Shown: positions 40,861 to 53,249 of the stretch, one piece after another
Numbering within the stretch: the stretch's first letter is position 1
How the letters are laid out: every line of letters starts with the position of its first letter
Assembly (NCBI GenBank): GCA_964036045.1
Contig: OZ038381.1
Location: 125,929,708 to 125,993,707, forward strand
Origin: Eutreptiella sp. 'Long Island Sound 2002'
Lineage: Eukaryota > Euglenozoa > Euglenophyceae > Eutreptiales > Eutreptiaceae
Length of the DNA stretch: 64,000 nucleotides
Reading direction: 5' to 3'
Position numbers and translations under genes: made by a program
Notes under the pieces: model-generated
Seen by the model: the letters and a program-made list of their open reading frames with translations, nothing else
Databases searched by the model: none
Told to the model about the DNA's origin: nothing

Positions 40861-40984
40861 ACCCCCGGCTTTGCTGCCTTAGTGTTGTCCTTCAGGCGGA
40901 CTTGGAGCAGGAGGGCGTCGTGTTCGCCCTCTCGCAGAGGATTGATGATCATGCGAGCGCAGTCTGGCACGCAGATTACGGCCT

Positions 40985-41950
40985 CCGGCCCCGGCGTGCA
41001 TGATGGGTTCCCACGCCCACACCAGCCGGGCCCGGGGTACACGGGTCGCGGAACCCTGGGCGCCCAGCCGGGGGAGGGACAGCGCCTGACACCAGACGCC
41101 CCTCGCAACAGTGGAAGGCCACCCCCCCGGGGACGGCCCCCCACCATCCCCGCGGCACGCAGCCCCCCACAGGGGGTGCAAGCCAAGGGGACAGTGCCTG
41201 GCCCCCACACCCGCACACCCGCGCCGGCAGCACGTGGGCCGCCGCGGGAGGGAGAGTACCTGAATTCAGACCTCCCTCACAACGGCAAAAGGCAACCCCC
41301 CCAGGGACACCCTCCCACCACCCCCACAGCGCGCCACGGCAGCTCGCAAGAGCGCGCGCCGTCGGACCGGGGTGCTGGGTCCCCACGCCCACACCAGCCG
41401 CGCCCCGGACACACGGGTCGTGGAACCCCGACTGCCCACCCAAAAGGACGGACGGCCGGGAGAGGGACAGCGCCTTAATCCAGACGCCCCTTGCAACAGC
41501 GCAAGGCAACCCCCCCGGGGACGCCCTCCCGCCACCTCCACAGCACGCAAGGACGGCTCGCAAGAGCGCACGCTGTGGGGCCGGTGCTGGGTCCCCAAGC
41601 CCACACCAACCGCGCCCGGGAAACACGGGGCGCGGAACCCCGGCTGCCCGCCTTAAGGGACTGGCAGCCGGGGGAGGGACAGCGCCTGACACCAGACGCC
41701 CCTCACAACAGTGGACGGCCACTCCCCACGGGGACGGCCTCCCACCACCCCCGCGGCACGCAGCCCCCCAGAGGGCAGGCAAGCCAAGGGGACAGTGCTG
41801 GGCCACCACGCCCGCGCACCCGCGCCCATAGCACACGGATGGCCGACCCAGACAGCCCGCCCAGAGGAAGGGCAGCAGGAAGAGGGAGAGCGCCTGACCT
41901 CAGACGCCCCTCGCAACGGCGCAGGGCGACCCCCGGGGAGACCCTCACGG
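40985..41950 (-). repeat. satellite array A: five ~210-bp monomers, inverted relative to array B
   Basis: The marker motif of each monomer (CAGACGCCCCTC or close) recurs near 41,080, 41,260, 41,470, 41,680 and 41,890. Two monomer types occur: type a with CACCAGACGCC, type b with TTCAGAC or TCCAGAC. The order is a, b, b, a, b. The array lies between the 5' side of the minus-strand LINE and the start of the plus-strand gene at 42,164. Confidence 0.75.
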
Positions 41951-42163
41951 CTTACCACCTGTACCGCACGGGCAACAGGGGGAGCGCCTAACGCCCCCAG
42001 GAGCACGCAAACGCCCGGCAGAACCCGGGGAGCGACGCTCGGTGCCGGCTCGTGGAGCCAGCATTCGAACTCCTCCATCCACGCCCCACCGCACCCACAG
42101 CACGTGCACCAGCCGCAAGAGAACCGCACCCGAACCCCTGCTCTTAGGCACAGGTACACAACA

Positions 42164-44835
42164 ATGGCGGAGCCCGCGGCTCCACGCAAAGCGCGCCCCC
42201 GGTCTCGGACGCTGGACGCAGCACACGAGGTCATCAGGGCCCTGAGACTCAGAGGCGGAGATGGGGAACCCTCCCAGGAGGACGCGGATGCGGACTCCGA
42301 CCTGGAGATGATCCCAGGGACCCCCGCGGGCAGCGCGTCCGCGGAACCCACGCCGCCGTTGGGCAGTGTGCCTGCCCTCTGGCCCGCGTGGAAATGGGGC
42401 CACTGCACCAGAGAAGACTGGCGCCCCGAGCAACACCCCCGACCCGGCCCCGATGTCGGAGCGCTGCCCGCGGTGGGGCACGCAGCCGCACGCGCCGCCC
42501 TGCGCTACGGGGTGGCGCAGGGCTGCATCCTTGATGAGACCACGCGCGGCAGCGTGAACATCCAGGAGGCTGTCAACCAGGTCGCCCACACGGGCCAAAT
42601 GGAGGTGGCCCTGCACATCCGGGGCCGCCACGGCGGACCGGCGGAGGGGATCGTCGTGGAACCCACGGGAATGGTGCTGGTCCTAGCAGCAGACATGGTC
42701 CGGGGGGTGCACCACGCATCTCGCATGCGGCGCGCGTGCACGCAGTGAACCATCCAGGTGTACACCCCTCCACGGGCGTGGCCCTTCTCCACATGGGCGG
42801 TGCTCGCCGTCATGTGGCACCTGGCACCTGAGGACGCCCCCACAGGCACCGCGGAGGAAATCGCCCAGGACCTCCACGCCTGGTCGGCCGACCAGGATTT
42901 CCCCTGGCGCAGGCCCCAGGGCGGCCTACCAGTGGCACCCGCGACAGAGGGGTTCAGCCTCGCGGCAACCCTCCAGCGGCACCCCGACAAGAGGGCCTGC
43001 CACTTCCTGCAGACAGGCACGTTTCCGGCTGCCCCGGCAGACTCCGAGTGGCGGTGGGAGGCGGGGAGGGCACAACCGCTGCCAGACCCCTGGATCCTCC
43101 CGATGTGGTACTTGCCCCCGGGCACCCTGGCCCATGCCCCCAAAGCCGTCAAGGGGGCCTTCCCACCGCCACAACCTCCCAGCATGGCCCTGCTCAGCAG
43201 CCTGCAGGCGAGGGCGGAATGGATTCGGTGGCAAGAAGAGGATGGGCGCCTGAGCCGGTATTTCCCCCTGGTGCAGGGCCAGGCGCTACTTCACGCCGAA
43301 GACATGGGGACCGTGGAGTGGGGGGCGAATGTACCCGTCACGGCATGCAGGTGGATCACTGCAGCCGCCCTGGAACCCATGCGATCGCCACCGGGATGCC
43401 ACTGCCTTCTACGGGCGGTCCACCCCTTGGCCCCCCGCCACGTCCTCACACGAGAAGTGTGGGGGGCCATGCTGAGCCACCCCAGGGAGTGGATGATGAA
43501 ACCGGGTGCACCGTACCCGCCAGGGCCGGTGCTCGAGCAGCTCACGGCCACCACACCCGGGGTCTGCCACGTCCTGCACAAGGCGTCGGCAGTTACGGAA
43601 CAGCTCACGGCGAGGTGCTGGACCTGGCGCTGAAACCCCTGTGGGTGCTCTACCCGCAGACCCACATCCCGCCTGCAGGCACGTCAAACCGCCTGGGCCG
43701 CCTGGGGCTGCAGCGCCGCGTCGAGGCCGCACACCCGGGAGGCGTGGTGGATCAGTGGTTGACACTCCACAATCTGTCCACCGCGCATGGCCACTGGTAT
43801 CTGCACCAACTCCTCTACCTCCCCCCGATGGCCCCGGAGCACCGCCGGCAGAACCCGTACCAAACGCACCTGGAGCGCCTGGGCGCGCAGAGCTTCCCGC
43901 AGCCGGCCCCGCCCGCCCTCCCGCCGGGGCAGGGCCCGGAGGCGCTGCAGCAGGGCCCCCCGCGTGACACGGGCACCACGGTGCAGCAAAGGGGAAGCAG
44001 CAAAGCGGACAGAGCCGAGCCGGACCGCACAAACTGCGGGGTGGTGGCCTGGACGGCGGCCTGCAGGCACCTTGCCCGGGACACCGCGGGAATTAGGCAG
44101 TACAGGCCAGCGGACCGCACGGCACTGGCGTCCACGGTTGCGGCCGTCACCATGGGATCCGTGGCGGCGTGGCCAGCGCACCTGCTGCCCCACGTCCCCT
44201 GCTGGGACACGCGGCCCCGCCAGCCGGCCGCAATGCACACGCCGAAGGCACCCCTCACGGCGGAGCCACTGTAGGTCGTCGCGGCGGCGCTACTGGCAGA
44301 CAGTGGGGAGAGGTTTGTCCGCCACAACGGCCCGGCGCAGATCGCGGGGAGCATACAAGGGCCGCAGCGCGACGCGCCCCACCCCTGGCACGCCACACTC
44401 CGCGAGCGCACCCGCGTCAGGAACGCAGGTGGCGGCACACCCCCTCCCAGGCCGCAGCAGGGGGAAGCACTGGTACTGCAGGCGGCGGGCTACCAGGCCA
44501 TCCTGCACGGCCACGCCTGAGGGTACCGGTCGCACATCCTGGCCGGGGGCCGCTCAACCATCTGGCATGGCACCGCCAGACAGGGGGCATTCCCGCCCCA
44601 TGTCAACTGGCAGCAGGAGCCCACCCAGGCCTACTATATGACGGCGGACCCCTGGCCGCTGGCCGTCCTTCTACGCACCATCAGCGCCCAAGACAAGAAG
44701 CAGGAACCGGGGTGGGCCAACCCCCCCAAGCTGGTCTGGAGCCCCGACCAGGAGGAGCATCTACGAGCCGCATGGCAAGGAGACGCCATCAGGGCCACGG
44801 ACGTTCCGGACCTCCACGCAGGGCCGGTCACCGGA
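42164..44835 (+). pseudogene. unknown gene between inverted satellite arrays; possible ULP1-like protease
   Basis: From the ATG at 42,164 (MAEPAAPRKARPRSRTLD) one frame runs to about 43,590, broken only by TGA at 42,746-42,748. A frame change near 43,590 leads to a second frame running to 44,835, broken by TAG at 44,272-44,274 and TGA near 44,518. Composition is protein-like and Trp-rich throughout (AVMWHLAPEDA, EWGANVPVTACRWITAAA, WPLAVLLRTISAQDKK). HGHWYLHQLLYL near 43,790 and RTNCGVVAWTAACRHLA near 44,035 could be the His and Cys elements of a C48 peptidase, but no Asp motif is clear. Without that it is an unknown protein. The few lesions suggest it was functional not long ago or contains sequencing errors. 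Confidence 0.45.
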
Positions 44836-44839
44836 CCTA

Positions 44840-47090
44840 CAGCGTGTGTCCTGTCGAGCCGTCGTTGTGCGCTGTCGGGGTGGTGGAAGGGCGTCCCCAG
44901 GTGGGGTGCCTTTCGCCGTTGTGAGAGGCGTCTGAATGCAGGCGCTCCCCCTCCCCTGGCTGCCAGTCCTCTGGGCGGGCCGCCCGGGTCCGCTACCCAT
45001 GTGCTGTGGGCGCGGGTGTGCGGGCTGTGGGGGCCCAGCACTGCCCCCTTGGCCTGCATGCCCTGTTGGGGGCTGCTTGCCGCGGAGGTGGTGAGGGGCC
45101 GTCCCCGGGGGGGATGGCCTTCCACTGTTGCGAGGGGCGTCTGGTGTCACGCGCTGTCCCTCCCCCGGCCGCCCGTCCTCTGGGGCGGGCGGTCAGGGTT
45201 CCGCGATCCGTGTATCCCGAGCGCAGCTGGTGTGGGCGTGGGGACCCAGCACCAGCCCTACAGCGTGTGCCCCTGCGAGCCGTTGGTGCGCGCTGTGGAG
45301 GTCGCGGAGAGGCGTCCCCGGGGGGGATTGCCTTTCGCCGTTGTGAGAGGCGTCTGAGTTCAGGCGCTCTCCCTCCCCAAACTGCCCGTCCTCTGGGCGG
45401 GCCGTTGGGGTCCGCTACCCACGTGCTGTGGGCGCGGGTGTGCGGTTGTGGGAACCCAGCTTTGTGCCCTTGGCTTGCATGCTCTTCTCGGGGTTGCGTC
45501 CCACGGAGGTGGTGGGGGGCTGTCCCCGAGGGGGTGGCCTCCCACCGTTGTGCGGGGCGTCTGGTGTCAGGCGCTGTCCCTCCCCCGGCTGCCCGTTCTT
45601 TGGGGCTGGCAGCCAGGGTTCTGCGACCCGTGTGTCCCGGGTGCAGTTGGTGTGGGCGCGGGGACCCATCACGGGTCCCGCAGCGTGCGCTCTTGTGAGC
45701 CGTTGTTGCGTGCTGTGGGGGTGGCGGGAGGGCGTCCCCGGGGGGGGTGCCTTTCGCCGCTGCGAGGGGCGTCTGGGTTCAGGCGCTCTCCATCCCCGGC
45801 TGCCCGTCTTCTGGGCGGGCTGTCGGGGTCCGCTACGCACTTGCTGTGGGTGCGGGTGTGCAGATGTGGGGGCCCAGCAATGTCCCCTTGGCTTGCATGC
45901 TCTGTGGGGCGATGCGTGCCGCGGGGATGGTGGAGGGCCGTCCCCGAGGGGGGTGGCCTTCGACCGTTGCGAGGGGGGTCTGGTGTCAGTCGCTCCCCGG
46001 CCGCCCATCCTCTGAGACAGGCAGCCGGGGTTCCGCCGGCCGTGTGTCCCGGGTGCCGTTGGTGTGGGCGTGGGGACCCAGCACCAGCCCCACAGCGTGC
46101 GCTCTTGTGAGCCGTCGTTGCGCGCTGTGGGGGTGGCGGAACGGCGTCCCCGGGGGGGCTGCCTTTCGCTGTTGTGAGGGGCATCTGAGTTCAGGCGCTC
46201 TCCCTCCCCCGACTGCCGGTCCTCTGGGCGGGCCGTTGGGGTCCGCTACCCACGTGCTGTAGGTGCGGGTGTGCGGGTGTGGGGGCCCGGCACTGTCCCC
46301 TTGGCGTGCAGGCCCTGAGGAGGGCTGCGTGCCGCGGGGGTGGTGGGGGGCCGTCCCCGGGGGGGGGTGGCCTTCCCAGTTGTGAGGGGGGTGTGGTGTC
46401 AGGCGCTGTCCCTCCCACGGCCGCCCGTCCTTTGGGGCGGGCAGCCGGGGTTCCGCGACCCATGTGTCCCGGGTGCGGGTGGTGTGGGCGTGGGGACCCA
46501 GCACCGGCCCTACAGCATGCGCCCTTGCGAGCCGTCGTTGCGCGCTGTGGGGCTGGCAGAGGGGCGTTGCCGTGTGGGCTGCCTTTCGCCGTTGTGAGGG
46601 GCGTCTGAGGGCAGGCGCTCCCCCTCCCTCGGCTGCCCATCCCCTGCACGGGCTGTCGGGGTCCGCTACCCACGTGCTGTGGGCGCCGGTGTGCGGGTGT
46701 GGGGGCCCAGCACTGTCCCCTTGGCCTGAATGCCCTGTGGGGGGCTGCGTGCCGCGGGGTTGAGGGGGGCCGTCCCCGGGGGGGGTGGCCTTCCATCGTT
46801 GCGAGGGGCGTCTGGTGTCAGGTGCTGTCCCTCCCCCGGCCGCCCGTCCTTTGGGGCCGGCAGCCGGGGTTCCGCGACCCGTGTGTCCCGGACGCGGTTG
46901 GTGTGGGTGTCGGGGCCCAGCACCTGCCCAACAGCGGGCGCTCTTGCGAGCCGTTGTTGCGCGCTGTGGGGGTGGCAGGAGGGCGTCCCCGGGGGGGGTG
47001 CCTCGCGCCGCCGTGAGGGGTGTCTGGGTTGAGGCGCTCTCCCTCCCCCAGCTGCCCGCCCTCTGGGCGGGCTGCGGGGGTCCGCTGTCG
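44840..47090 (+). repeat. satellite array B: higher-order repeat, ~420-bp dimers of ~210-bp monomers
   Basis: Type b monomers start near 44,893, 45,312, 45,735, 46,148, 46,563 and 46,984, and type a monomers start about midway, giving five regular a/b dimers of 413-423 bp plus a partial one. Type a carries CGTCTGGTGTCA; type b carries CGTCTGAGTTCA or similar. Both share TCCCCGGGGGGG at the start. The same monomers occur inverted at 40,985-41,950. Confidence 0.8.
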
Positions 47091-49330
47091 ACGTGCTGTT
47101 GGCGCGGACGTGGGTGTGTGCAGTGTGTGTGGTGCCTGTGCGGTGCTTGTGTGCTGGCAGATGCGTGGCGGTGCGGTGTGTGCCGTTTTGCGTGGTGCTG
47201 CCTCCTTTCGTCTGCCGCCCTGGTGCCCCCCTCTCTGGTGCTCGCCGTGTGCTTGCCGTGCCCCCTCCCCCGCGGGCCTCTCTTGCTCGGCTGCTGGCTA
47301 CCCTCCTTTTCCTTTTGTTGTTCCGGCGCTCTTTACCCTTTCCTCTACTCTCCGTTCGTCCGCCCTCCTCCCTTGCGTGCACTTTCTTCCCTGCCTCCGC
47401 CCTTGTGTCTGTCTCGGTCTTTTTCCTTGCCTACTTCCTTGGTCTCGGTTCCCGGGTCCTCTTTTTTCTCTCTTGCTGGGTCCTGTGAGACAGAGGAAGG
47501 ATGAGGGTGTGGGCGTTTGGGCGGCAGCACGGTACGGTACACAGGCGACGGTACGTGGTGTCTTCTTATGCGGGCGTGTGGGGGTGGGCACGGCTCTACA
47601 CACCTCTGTGGTTACCTTCGCTCGTTGGCGCGGTTTTCGTTGTGCCTTTCCCGTTTGTGTGCCGCGGGGTCGCATGTAACATACTTGTACTTGTGTTGGC
47701 GCGTGGGCGCTCTTAGTGGTGGTGTGTGGCTCCCTCCTTGCCTATATCTTGTTTTGCTTGCTGCGGCGCCAGCATACCTTTTGCTCCCTTTTGCTCCCTA
47801 TGCAAGCGGGCGTGCGGCGGTGGGCTTGTTTTCTCGGCCACACCCCTTGGTTGGTTACACACCTTTGTTGACGCGGTTATCGTTGTTCTTTTCGTTGTGT
47901 GGCATAGCGCGGCATGTAACATACTTGCACTGTTGTATATGTGTGTGTGCAGGTTCCTCACCCTTCTTGTCCCTTCATACCATGGTGCTTGTCCGCGGTG
48001 GTGGTGTTCCTGTTGTGCTTGCGGCAGCTTGCTTGTACCGGCATACCCTTCGTTCCCTATGTGTGCGGCGTGCGGGGGTGGGCATGGTCACTCGTGGTCG
48101 CGGCGTCTCTGTGCGCTTGTTTTGCGTGCAACGGTTTGGCCGTGTGTGTGTGGGCATACCTTTCTCTCCCTTTGCTGGCGTGTGCGGTTGGGCATGGTTC
48201 TCAACTGCACCCCTTTGGTTACCTTCGTGCGTTGCATGTAACATACTTGCGCTTGTGTTGGTGCTCGGGTGCTCTTGGTCTTGGTGTGTGGCTCCCTCCT
48301 TGCCTTTGTGTGCGGCGGCATACCTTTTGCTCCCTATGCAAACGGGCATGCGGGGATGTACATGTGCTCCCGGCATCACCTCTTGGTTACCTTTGTTGGC
48401 ATGGTTATTGTTGTGCTTTTCTCGTATCGCGGCACGTAACATACTTGGTCCTGTGTCTCGGTGGCCGGTGTGGTTGTTGTTGCTTGTGCTTGTTTCATTT
48501 GTGTTTCGTTTCTGCTTTTTTCGCTTGGGTTTTTTGTTTTTGCGTTTTTGTGTTTGCGTGTGTTGTTCTTCCTCTTGGTTTTGTGTGGTTCCCTTCGTGC
48601 GTCCCTCGGTTCAATCCTTCACCCTTCGTGTCCCTCCATACCATTTTGCTTTTCAGCGGCGTTGGTGGCCTCGTTGTGCTTGTTGCGGCATGTATGTACG
48701 GGCATACCTTTCGCTCCCTTTGAGTGCGGCGTGTGGGGGTGGGCATGGTCAATCGTCTCTTGGTACTCATCGGTGCGGCGATCGTCATGTTTTACTTGGC
48801 GGCGGAATACACGCATGAATACGGGTGGCATACCTTGTGCTCCCTATGCAAGCGGGCGTGCGGGGGTGGGCACGTTTTGTCCGCTACACCTCTTGATCAC
48901 CTTTGTTGGTGTGGTTTTCGTTGTGCTTTTCTCGGTTTTGTAGCGTAGCGTAGCGCGGCATGTAACATACTTGTCCTTGTGTCTCAGCGGCCGGTGCGGT
49001 TGTGTTGCTTGTGCATGTTTGGTTTTTGTTGTTCTTTTTGTGTGTGTTGTACTTCCCCTTGGTTGTGTGTGGCTCCCTCCGTGCGTTCTTCATTCCCTTT
49101 TTGTTTTTCCTGCTTTTTGTCCCTTCATACAATTCATTGGTTTTCTGCGGTGGTGGTGGCCTTGTTGTCCTTGCGGCGGCATGCATGTACGGGCATACCT
49201 TTCGTTCCCTATGTGTGCGGCGTGCGGGGGTGGGCATGGTCACTCACTCGGTTACACCTCTTGTTCATTTTCCTTGTCGGTGCGGTTATCGCCTTGCTTT
49301 ACTTGGCGGGGTAGTGTAGCTTTGCATAGC
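47091..49330 (+). repeat. degenerate GT/CT-rich tandem repeats with a CATGTAACATACTTG core
   Basis: After a pyrimidine-rich stretch (47,170-47,490) the motif CATGTAACATACTTG (one copy CACGTAAC) recurs near 47,672, 47,910, 48,235, 48,435, 48,960 and 49,330. In between recur GCATACCTTTTGCTCCCTATG and CGTGCGGGGGTGGGCA. Spacing of 200-525 bp shows composite, decayed units. Open frames are long in places but repetitive and lack protein motifs. Confidence 0.6.
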
Positions 49331-49739
49331 ATGTAACATACTTGCGTCTGGGCGGCCGGTGTTGACGTTGTTGTTGGTGTGTGATTTATATTTTCTTGTT
49401 TTCTTTTGCTCTTCTTTGTGCCTGTGTTCCCTTTCTTTTTCCTCCTTTGTGGCCGGGGCGCGCACAAGTGCCTAGCGCCTAGGACACGCACATTGCTTGT
49501 TTTTTTACGGGCAAGCAACGCTCAACTTTGTCGCTGTCGTGACTCTGTTGTCTTTCTGTTTCTGTGTGTGTCCTAAATTTTGTGACCTCGCCGAACAGCG
49601 GCGTAAAATTTTTGGCGGGTTTCTGAGGTCGGAAAAGACGATTTTTCCCTTTAAGTTTTCTCACTGTGCGGCTTTTTCTTGGTTTTTTCTTTTCTTCTGC
49701 TGCGATCGCACGCGACACACCGTTGTTGAGAGCGACAAG
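49331..49739. other. unassigned T-rich sequence
   Basis: No gene or repeat recognised. It leads into Gypsy-A leader-like sequence at about 49,740. Confidence 0.4.
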
Positions 49740-51947
49740 ACGGATCTCACTTAAGAAATTTGGGCTAAACGGGAGCCCCTGTTCCCTCTCCAAGCGTCAC
49801 CTAGCAATGCCGGAGTTTCACCTGATCAAGTACAAGCCAATCACCTGGTGGCGGGGCTCACGAACACCCTGGGAAGCCTGAGGAGCCGACTGATGCCGAC
49901 CCCCGCTGTGATGCCAAGAAGCTCATTCATACCAAGAAGGGCCAGTCCCCCCTACAGCCACGTGGAGAACTCCACGAGAGCTGAGCTGGACCGGTCGGGG
50001 CTGACAGCCCTAAGGGCTATGGTCGATGTGGAGCCCTACGGCTCTAGTGACCTCGGCGAAGATCCCTCTGACGATGAGCCGCCGTCTATGACTTCTGCCT
50101 CGCCCTTGGAGGACGATGACACTGAGGACCCCGAATACCCGAGCAGGAGGAAGAAGGAGAAGAAGAGGAACATCAAGCGCCCTGAGGGACGCAGGCTCCA
50201 GGATGCTAAGGCAATAGCCACCTCCAAAATTGTGGTGAACTTGCCAGAGTGCACGGGGAAGGATCTCAGCGAGTTCGCTGAGATCTTTGGCCGGTTCTTG
50301 AGGATGACCGGCCAAACCCGTGCCAGTGGGCGAGTAAAGTGCGATCTGCTCCTGCAATGCTGCAAGACCAAGTACCTGGAGGAGCAGGTCAAGCAGATCG
50401 TGACAAAGTCCGCCACCTTCGCCGATGTGTTGGTTGCCTTGGAGAGGCAGTACCCTACCTACGAAACCGACCTCTCCATCAGGGCCGAGAACCAGAACCT
50501 TGGTATGCTGCTCAACAACGCCAAGCCTGCCAGGATCTCCGAGCTGCTGGCCGACCTGGACCACTGGGTAGAGTGACTGAAGCCCGGTTCCTACGGCAGC
50601 GACGAGCTGCTCTTCTTGTTGGTGGCCAAGCTCACTCAGGAGCTGTGGGATGAGTGCCGGTCCACGGCAGAGTGCAAGGCAAGAGCCCTCAATTACGAGG
50701 ATCTGTCAGTGCTACTTCTGGAGCTAGCGCTGGAAAAGGAAAGCGACCAGCATCTGGATGCCCATCGTCCTGGAGGAGGCGGCTCTGGGAGCCAAGGCCG
50801 TGGGTACCAAGAACACGGACCCGGACTGGGGACTACCTACAAAAATGCTCGTATCATGAGCAATGTCCAAGATCTCTTCTGGTGTGATGCCAGAGACGAG
50901 CAGGGTTCCCTGCTTCACGCCCCTGACTGCGACCAGCGGGACTGCTTCGTGGTTCAGGGGAAAAAGCATGAGACCAACACCGGCGGCAAAGCGAAGCTGC
51001 CGGACCACTACAGGTGTACCATCACCTGTGCGCTCTGCGGGAAGAGGAAGCACTAAGAAGACGAGTGCTACCATAAGCAACGCCTATCGGCGAAGCTTAA
51101 GACCGAGAATGCCAGTGGCAAGGGCAACGCCAACAAGGACAATGGCCAAGGCAAGTCCAAGGGCAACGGCAAAGGCCAAGGTGGCAAAGGCAAAGGTGGA
51201 CGAGGGGGGGGTGACCGCAAGCCTCAGAAGGACAAGAACGCGAACCTGTCCGGAGGGAACCCTAATCCTACGCCAGGGGGGAACCCTGAGCCCTCTGGTG
51301 GGCAACCCAACACGGGACCTACGACTCGTCCCGAGACGCAAGGCCAACAAGAACAAGGGACCAAGCGTGCTAACGAAGATGGGGACCAGTCCAATGCCCG
51401 CAAGCGCTCCTGTTTCATGCGCATGGCGCGGAAACTTCAGAAGAAGGAGTTCGAAGTGACCTGCCCCGCGGAGTTGTGACAGAGACGCTCCAGGGGTCCT
51501 ACGGACCTGGTGTTCTGGGTAAGTATCCGTCTTCGGGGACGTGAATACCTCGGGGTACTGGATACTGGCGCCACGATATCTATTGTGGCCTAGAAAACTT
51601 TACCTTGCGGGGACCTGAAGAACATCTTGCCCACCGCAGCCATCCGCATGGGAGATGGGCATGTGGTGCACAGTTGTGGGGACTGTGAGGTCGAAGTGCC
51701 TATGGGTTCTAGAAGCATTGCCAATGAGTTCTACGTGATGGACACTGAAGCCTTCGACTTTGTACTGGGGACCGACTTCTTCGTCGAGCACTCCTAGATT
51801 CCATCCCTCACCCTGCAAGCACCCAACATCTTCCAAGTGGACCAAGGTGACGGCTGGGAATCTGTACATGTGGAGCAGTCTGAGCACACGTCCAGCTACC
51901 TGAGGGTATGCAAGAGGGAGCCCTCAACCATGATGGTCGCCTCAAGA
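49740..51947 (+). pseudogene. Gypsy-A gag and protease fragment, plus strand
   Basis: Begins with sequence matching the copy 1 segment just upstream of gag. The gag frame opens before an ATG near 49,893. Stops: TGA at 50,574 (Arg codon CGA in copy 1), TAA near 51,054 (Tyr in copy 1), the junction TGA at 51,477, then TAG near 51,592 (Lys) and TAG near 51,796 (Gln) in protease. The capsid core, the Cys-rich zinc knuckle (CALCGKRKH) and the protease DTGA motif (LGVLDTGATIS) are recognisable. It does not carry the one-base deletion of copy 1, so the two copies are independent. It ends abruptly at an oppositely oriented LTR. Confidence 0.8.
51477..51479 (+). promoter_or_regulatory. gag-pol junction TGA in Gypsy-A copy 2
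   Basis: TGA followed by CAG after VTCPAEL, homologous to the TGA at 1,705-1,707. Unlike the other stops in this copy it is shared, which indicates that the stop is ancestral. Confidence 0.55.
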
Positions 51948-52672
51948 AGGTTTCATAGTGTTTTCAGCACTGTGTTTTTGTTGTGCCTCTCCTGCTGCTT
52001 GCTGCTGGTGTAGGGTTCCTGCTGCTTGTTTTTGATGATGAAAATGTTTTGTTGTTGAAATACAACCAATTCAGGATACCCCAAGCCAGAGGTAAGCAAG
52101 TAGAAGATAAGCAGGATAAAAGCATGAAGGGCTGGAGTCACAAAGAGTTATATAAAGAAAGATATCAACAATAGACCACAGCAATAAACATTCAATGCAA
52201 CTCAGGTTGAAACATTTTCCATGACTGAGAAAAACTGATGGCAAACTGCCCCAAGGGCTCACACTCTCCATAGTGCCATCTTGAGATTTGCACTCTTTGG
52301 TTTTGGGTCCCATAGGTGCTGAGGTGGCATGGCTTGTGGCGCTAAGGTCACTGCCATGTCACATGGGAACTTCCTACTTAGCTAGGCTGACTGGGTATTG
52401 AACCCAGGACCTCTCAAGAAGAGGTACCCCTGCCCCTAGGGTGCATACCACTAGGATGGGTAGGAATTCATGAGAAAACATAGATAAATTCATAGGCTCT
52501 TCATTCATAGGTCCACACAACATCCTGATTTAGTGTTTGATTCTATAGGTCAAAATGTGTTATCATCCATTTTGGTTAGGCAAATAGTAAGATAAAAATG
52601 CAAGAGTGCTTAGAGCACCTCTAATACAACTAAAGTATACTGTAAAGCATTGGAAAAGCACTTTGTCTTACC
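51948..52672 (-). repeat. Gypsy-A LTR, inverted relative to the adjoining gag fragment
   Basis: Matches 4,287-5,076 in the same orientation, with some internal deletion. The gag fragment on its left is on the plus strand, so LTR and body are in opposite orientation, pointing to an inversion or to two joined fragments. Confidence 0.75.
52377..52465 (-). other. tRNA-like module in LTR
   Basis: Third copy of the module: B box and T arm (CTGGGTTCAATACCCAG) perfect, ACCTC/GAGGT stem kept, acceptor-like pairing partly lost (TAGCTAAG on one side, CCTACCC on the other). Confidence 0.5.
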
Positions 52673-53249
52673 AGTTGGTCCCGCAATCTGACGCCGCACC
52701 GCAAATTGACGTGATCGTACAGAACAGGCCCTGGCGCGCGCATCGCTGATGCACAGAAGCGCTGCCGCAAGGGCCGTAAAGGAAAATGTGTCCTGTTCCT
52801 GTTCCGAAAGCAAAATCAATATTTCAATCATCTAAATCAATGAAAATACCCAAAAAATCACCGCTGTTATAGTTAGTGCGCTTCCCGCTGGTCGTACAAA
52901 ATTGGCGCTAAGTGACGGTTTCTCCTGCTGCCAAGTAGTCTTACTATGTGTCGCAGTTTGCCGAAGGTATGTTTTCGTCGGCTAAACAAGGAATCATGAC
53001 GCACAGCACGTGATACGGTAAAATTGCAGTGTCCTCCAATTAGACGCCGCCCATGACTATTTGTTGAACGCCTTGCCTCTTGCCTGCTTTCAAGGATGGT
53101 GGTGTGTGGAGAGGCCGCCGGAGCGGTGCTGAAGCGTGGTGACAAGCTTCTGAAGGTATGATCAGCAGAACGCGAACGCTTCCACTTGCCTGTGACCAAA
53201 TAATCACCTTTCTTTGTGTGTTGCATAGCAACCAGGAGGCGACGCCACG
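52673..53249. other. unassigned sequence
   Basis: No gene, repeat or RNA recognised between the LTR and the minisatellite-bearing ORF. Confidence 0.4.

Noticed and set aside
44840-47090. CRISPR array
   Set aside because: Contiguous ~210-bp satellite monomers without short repeats and unique spacers; eukaryotic context.
47500-48820. 433-codon Cys/Leu-rich plus-strand frame
   Set aside because: Made of the degenerate GT-rich repeat units; no start context or domain, and the pattern follows the repeat.
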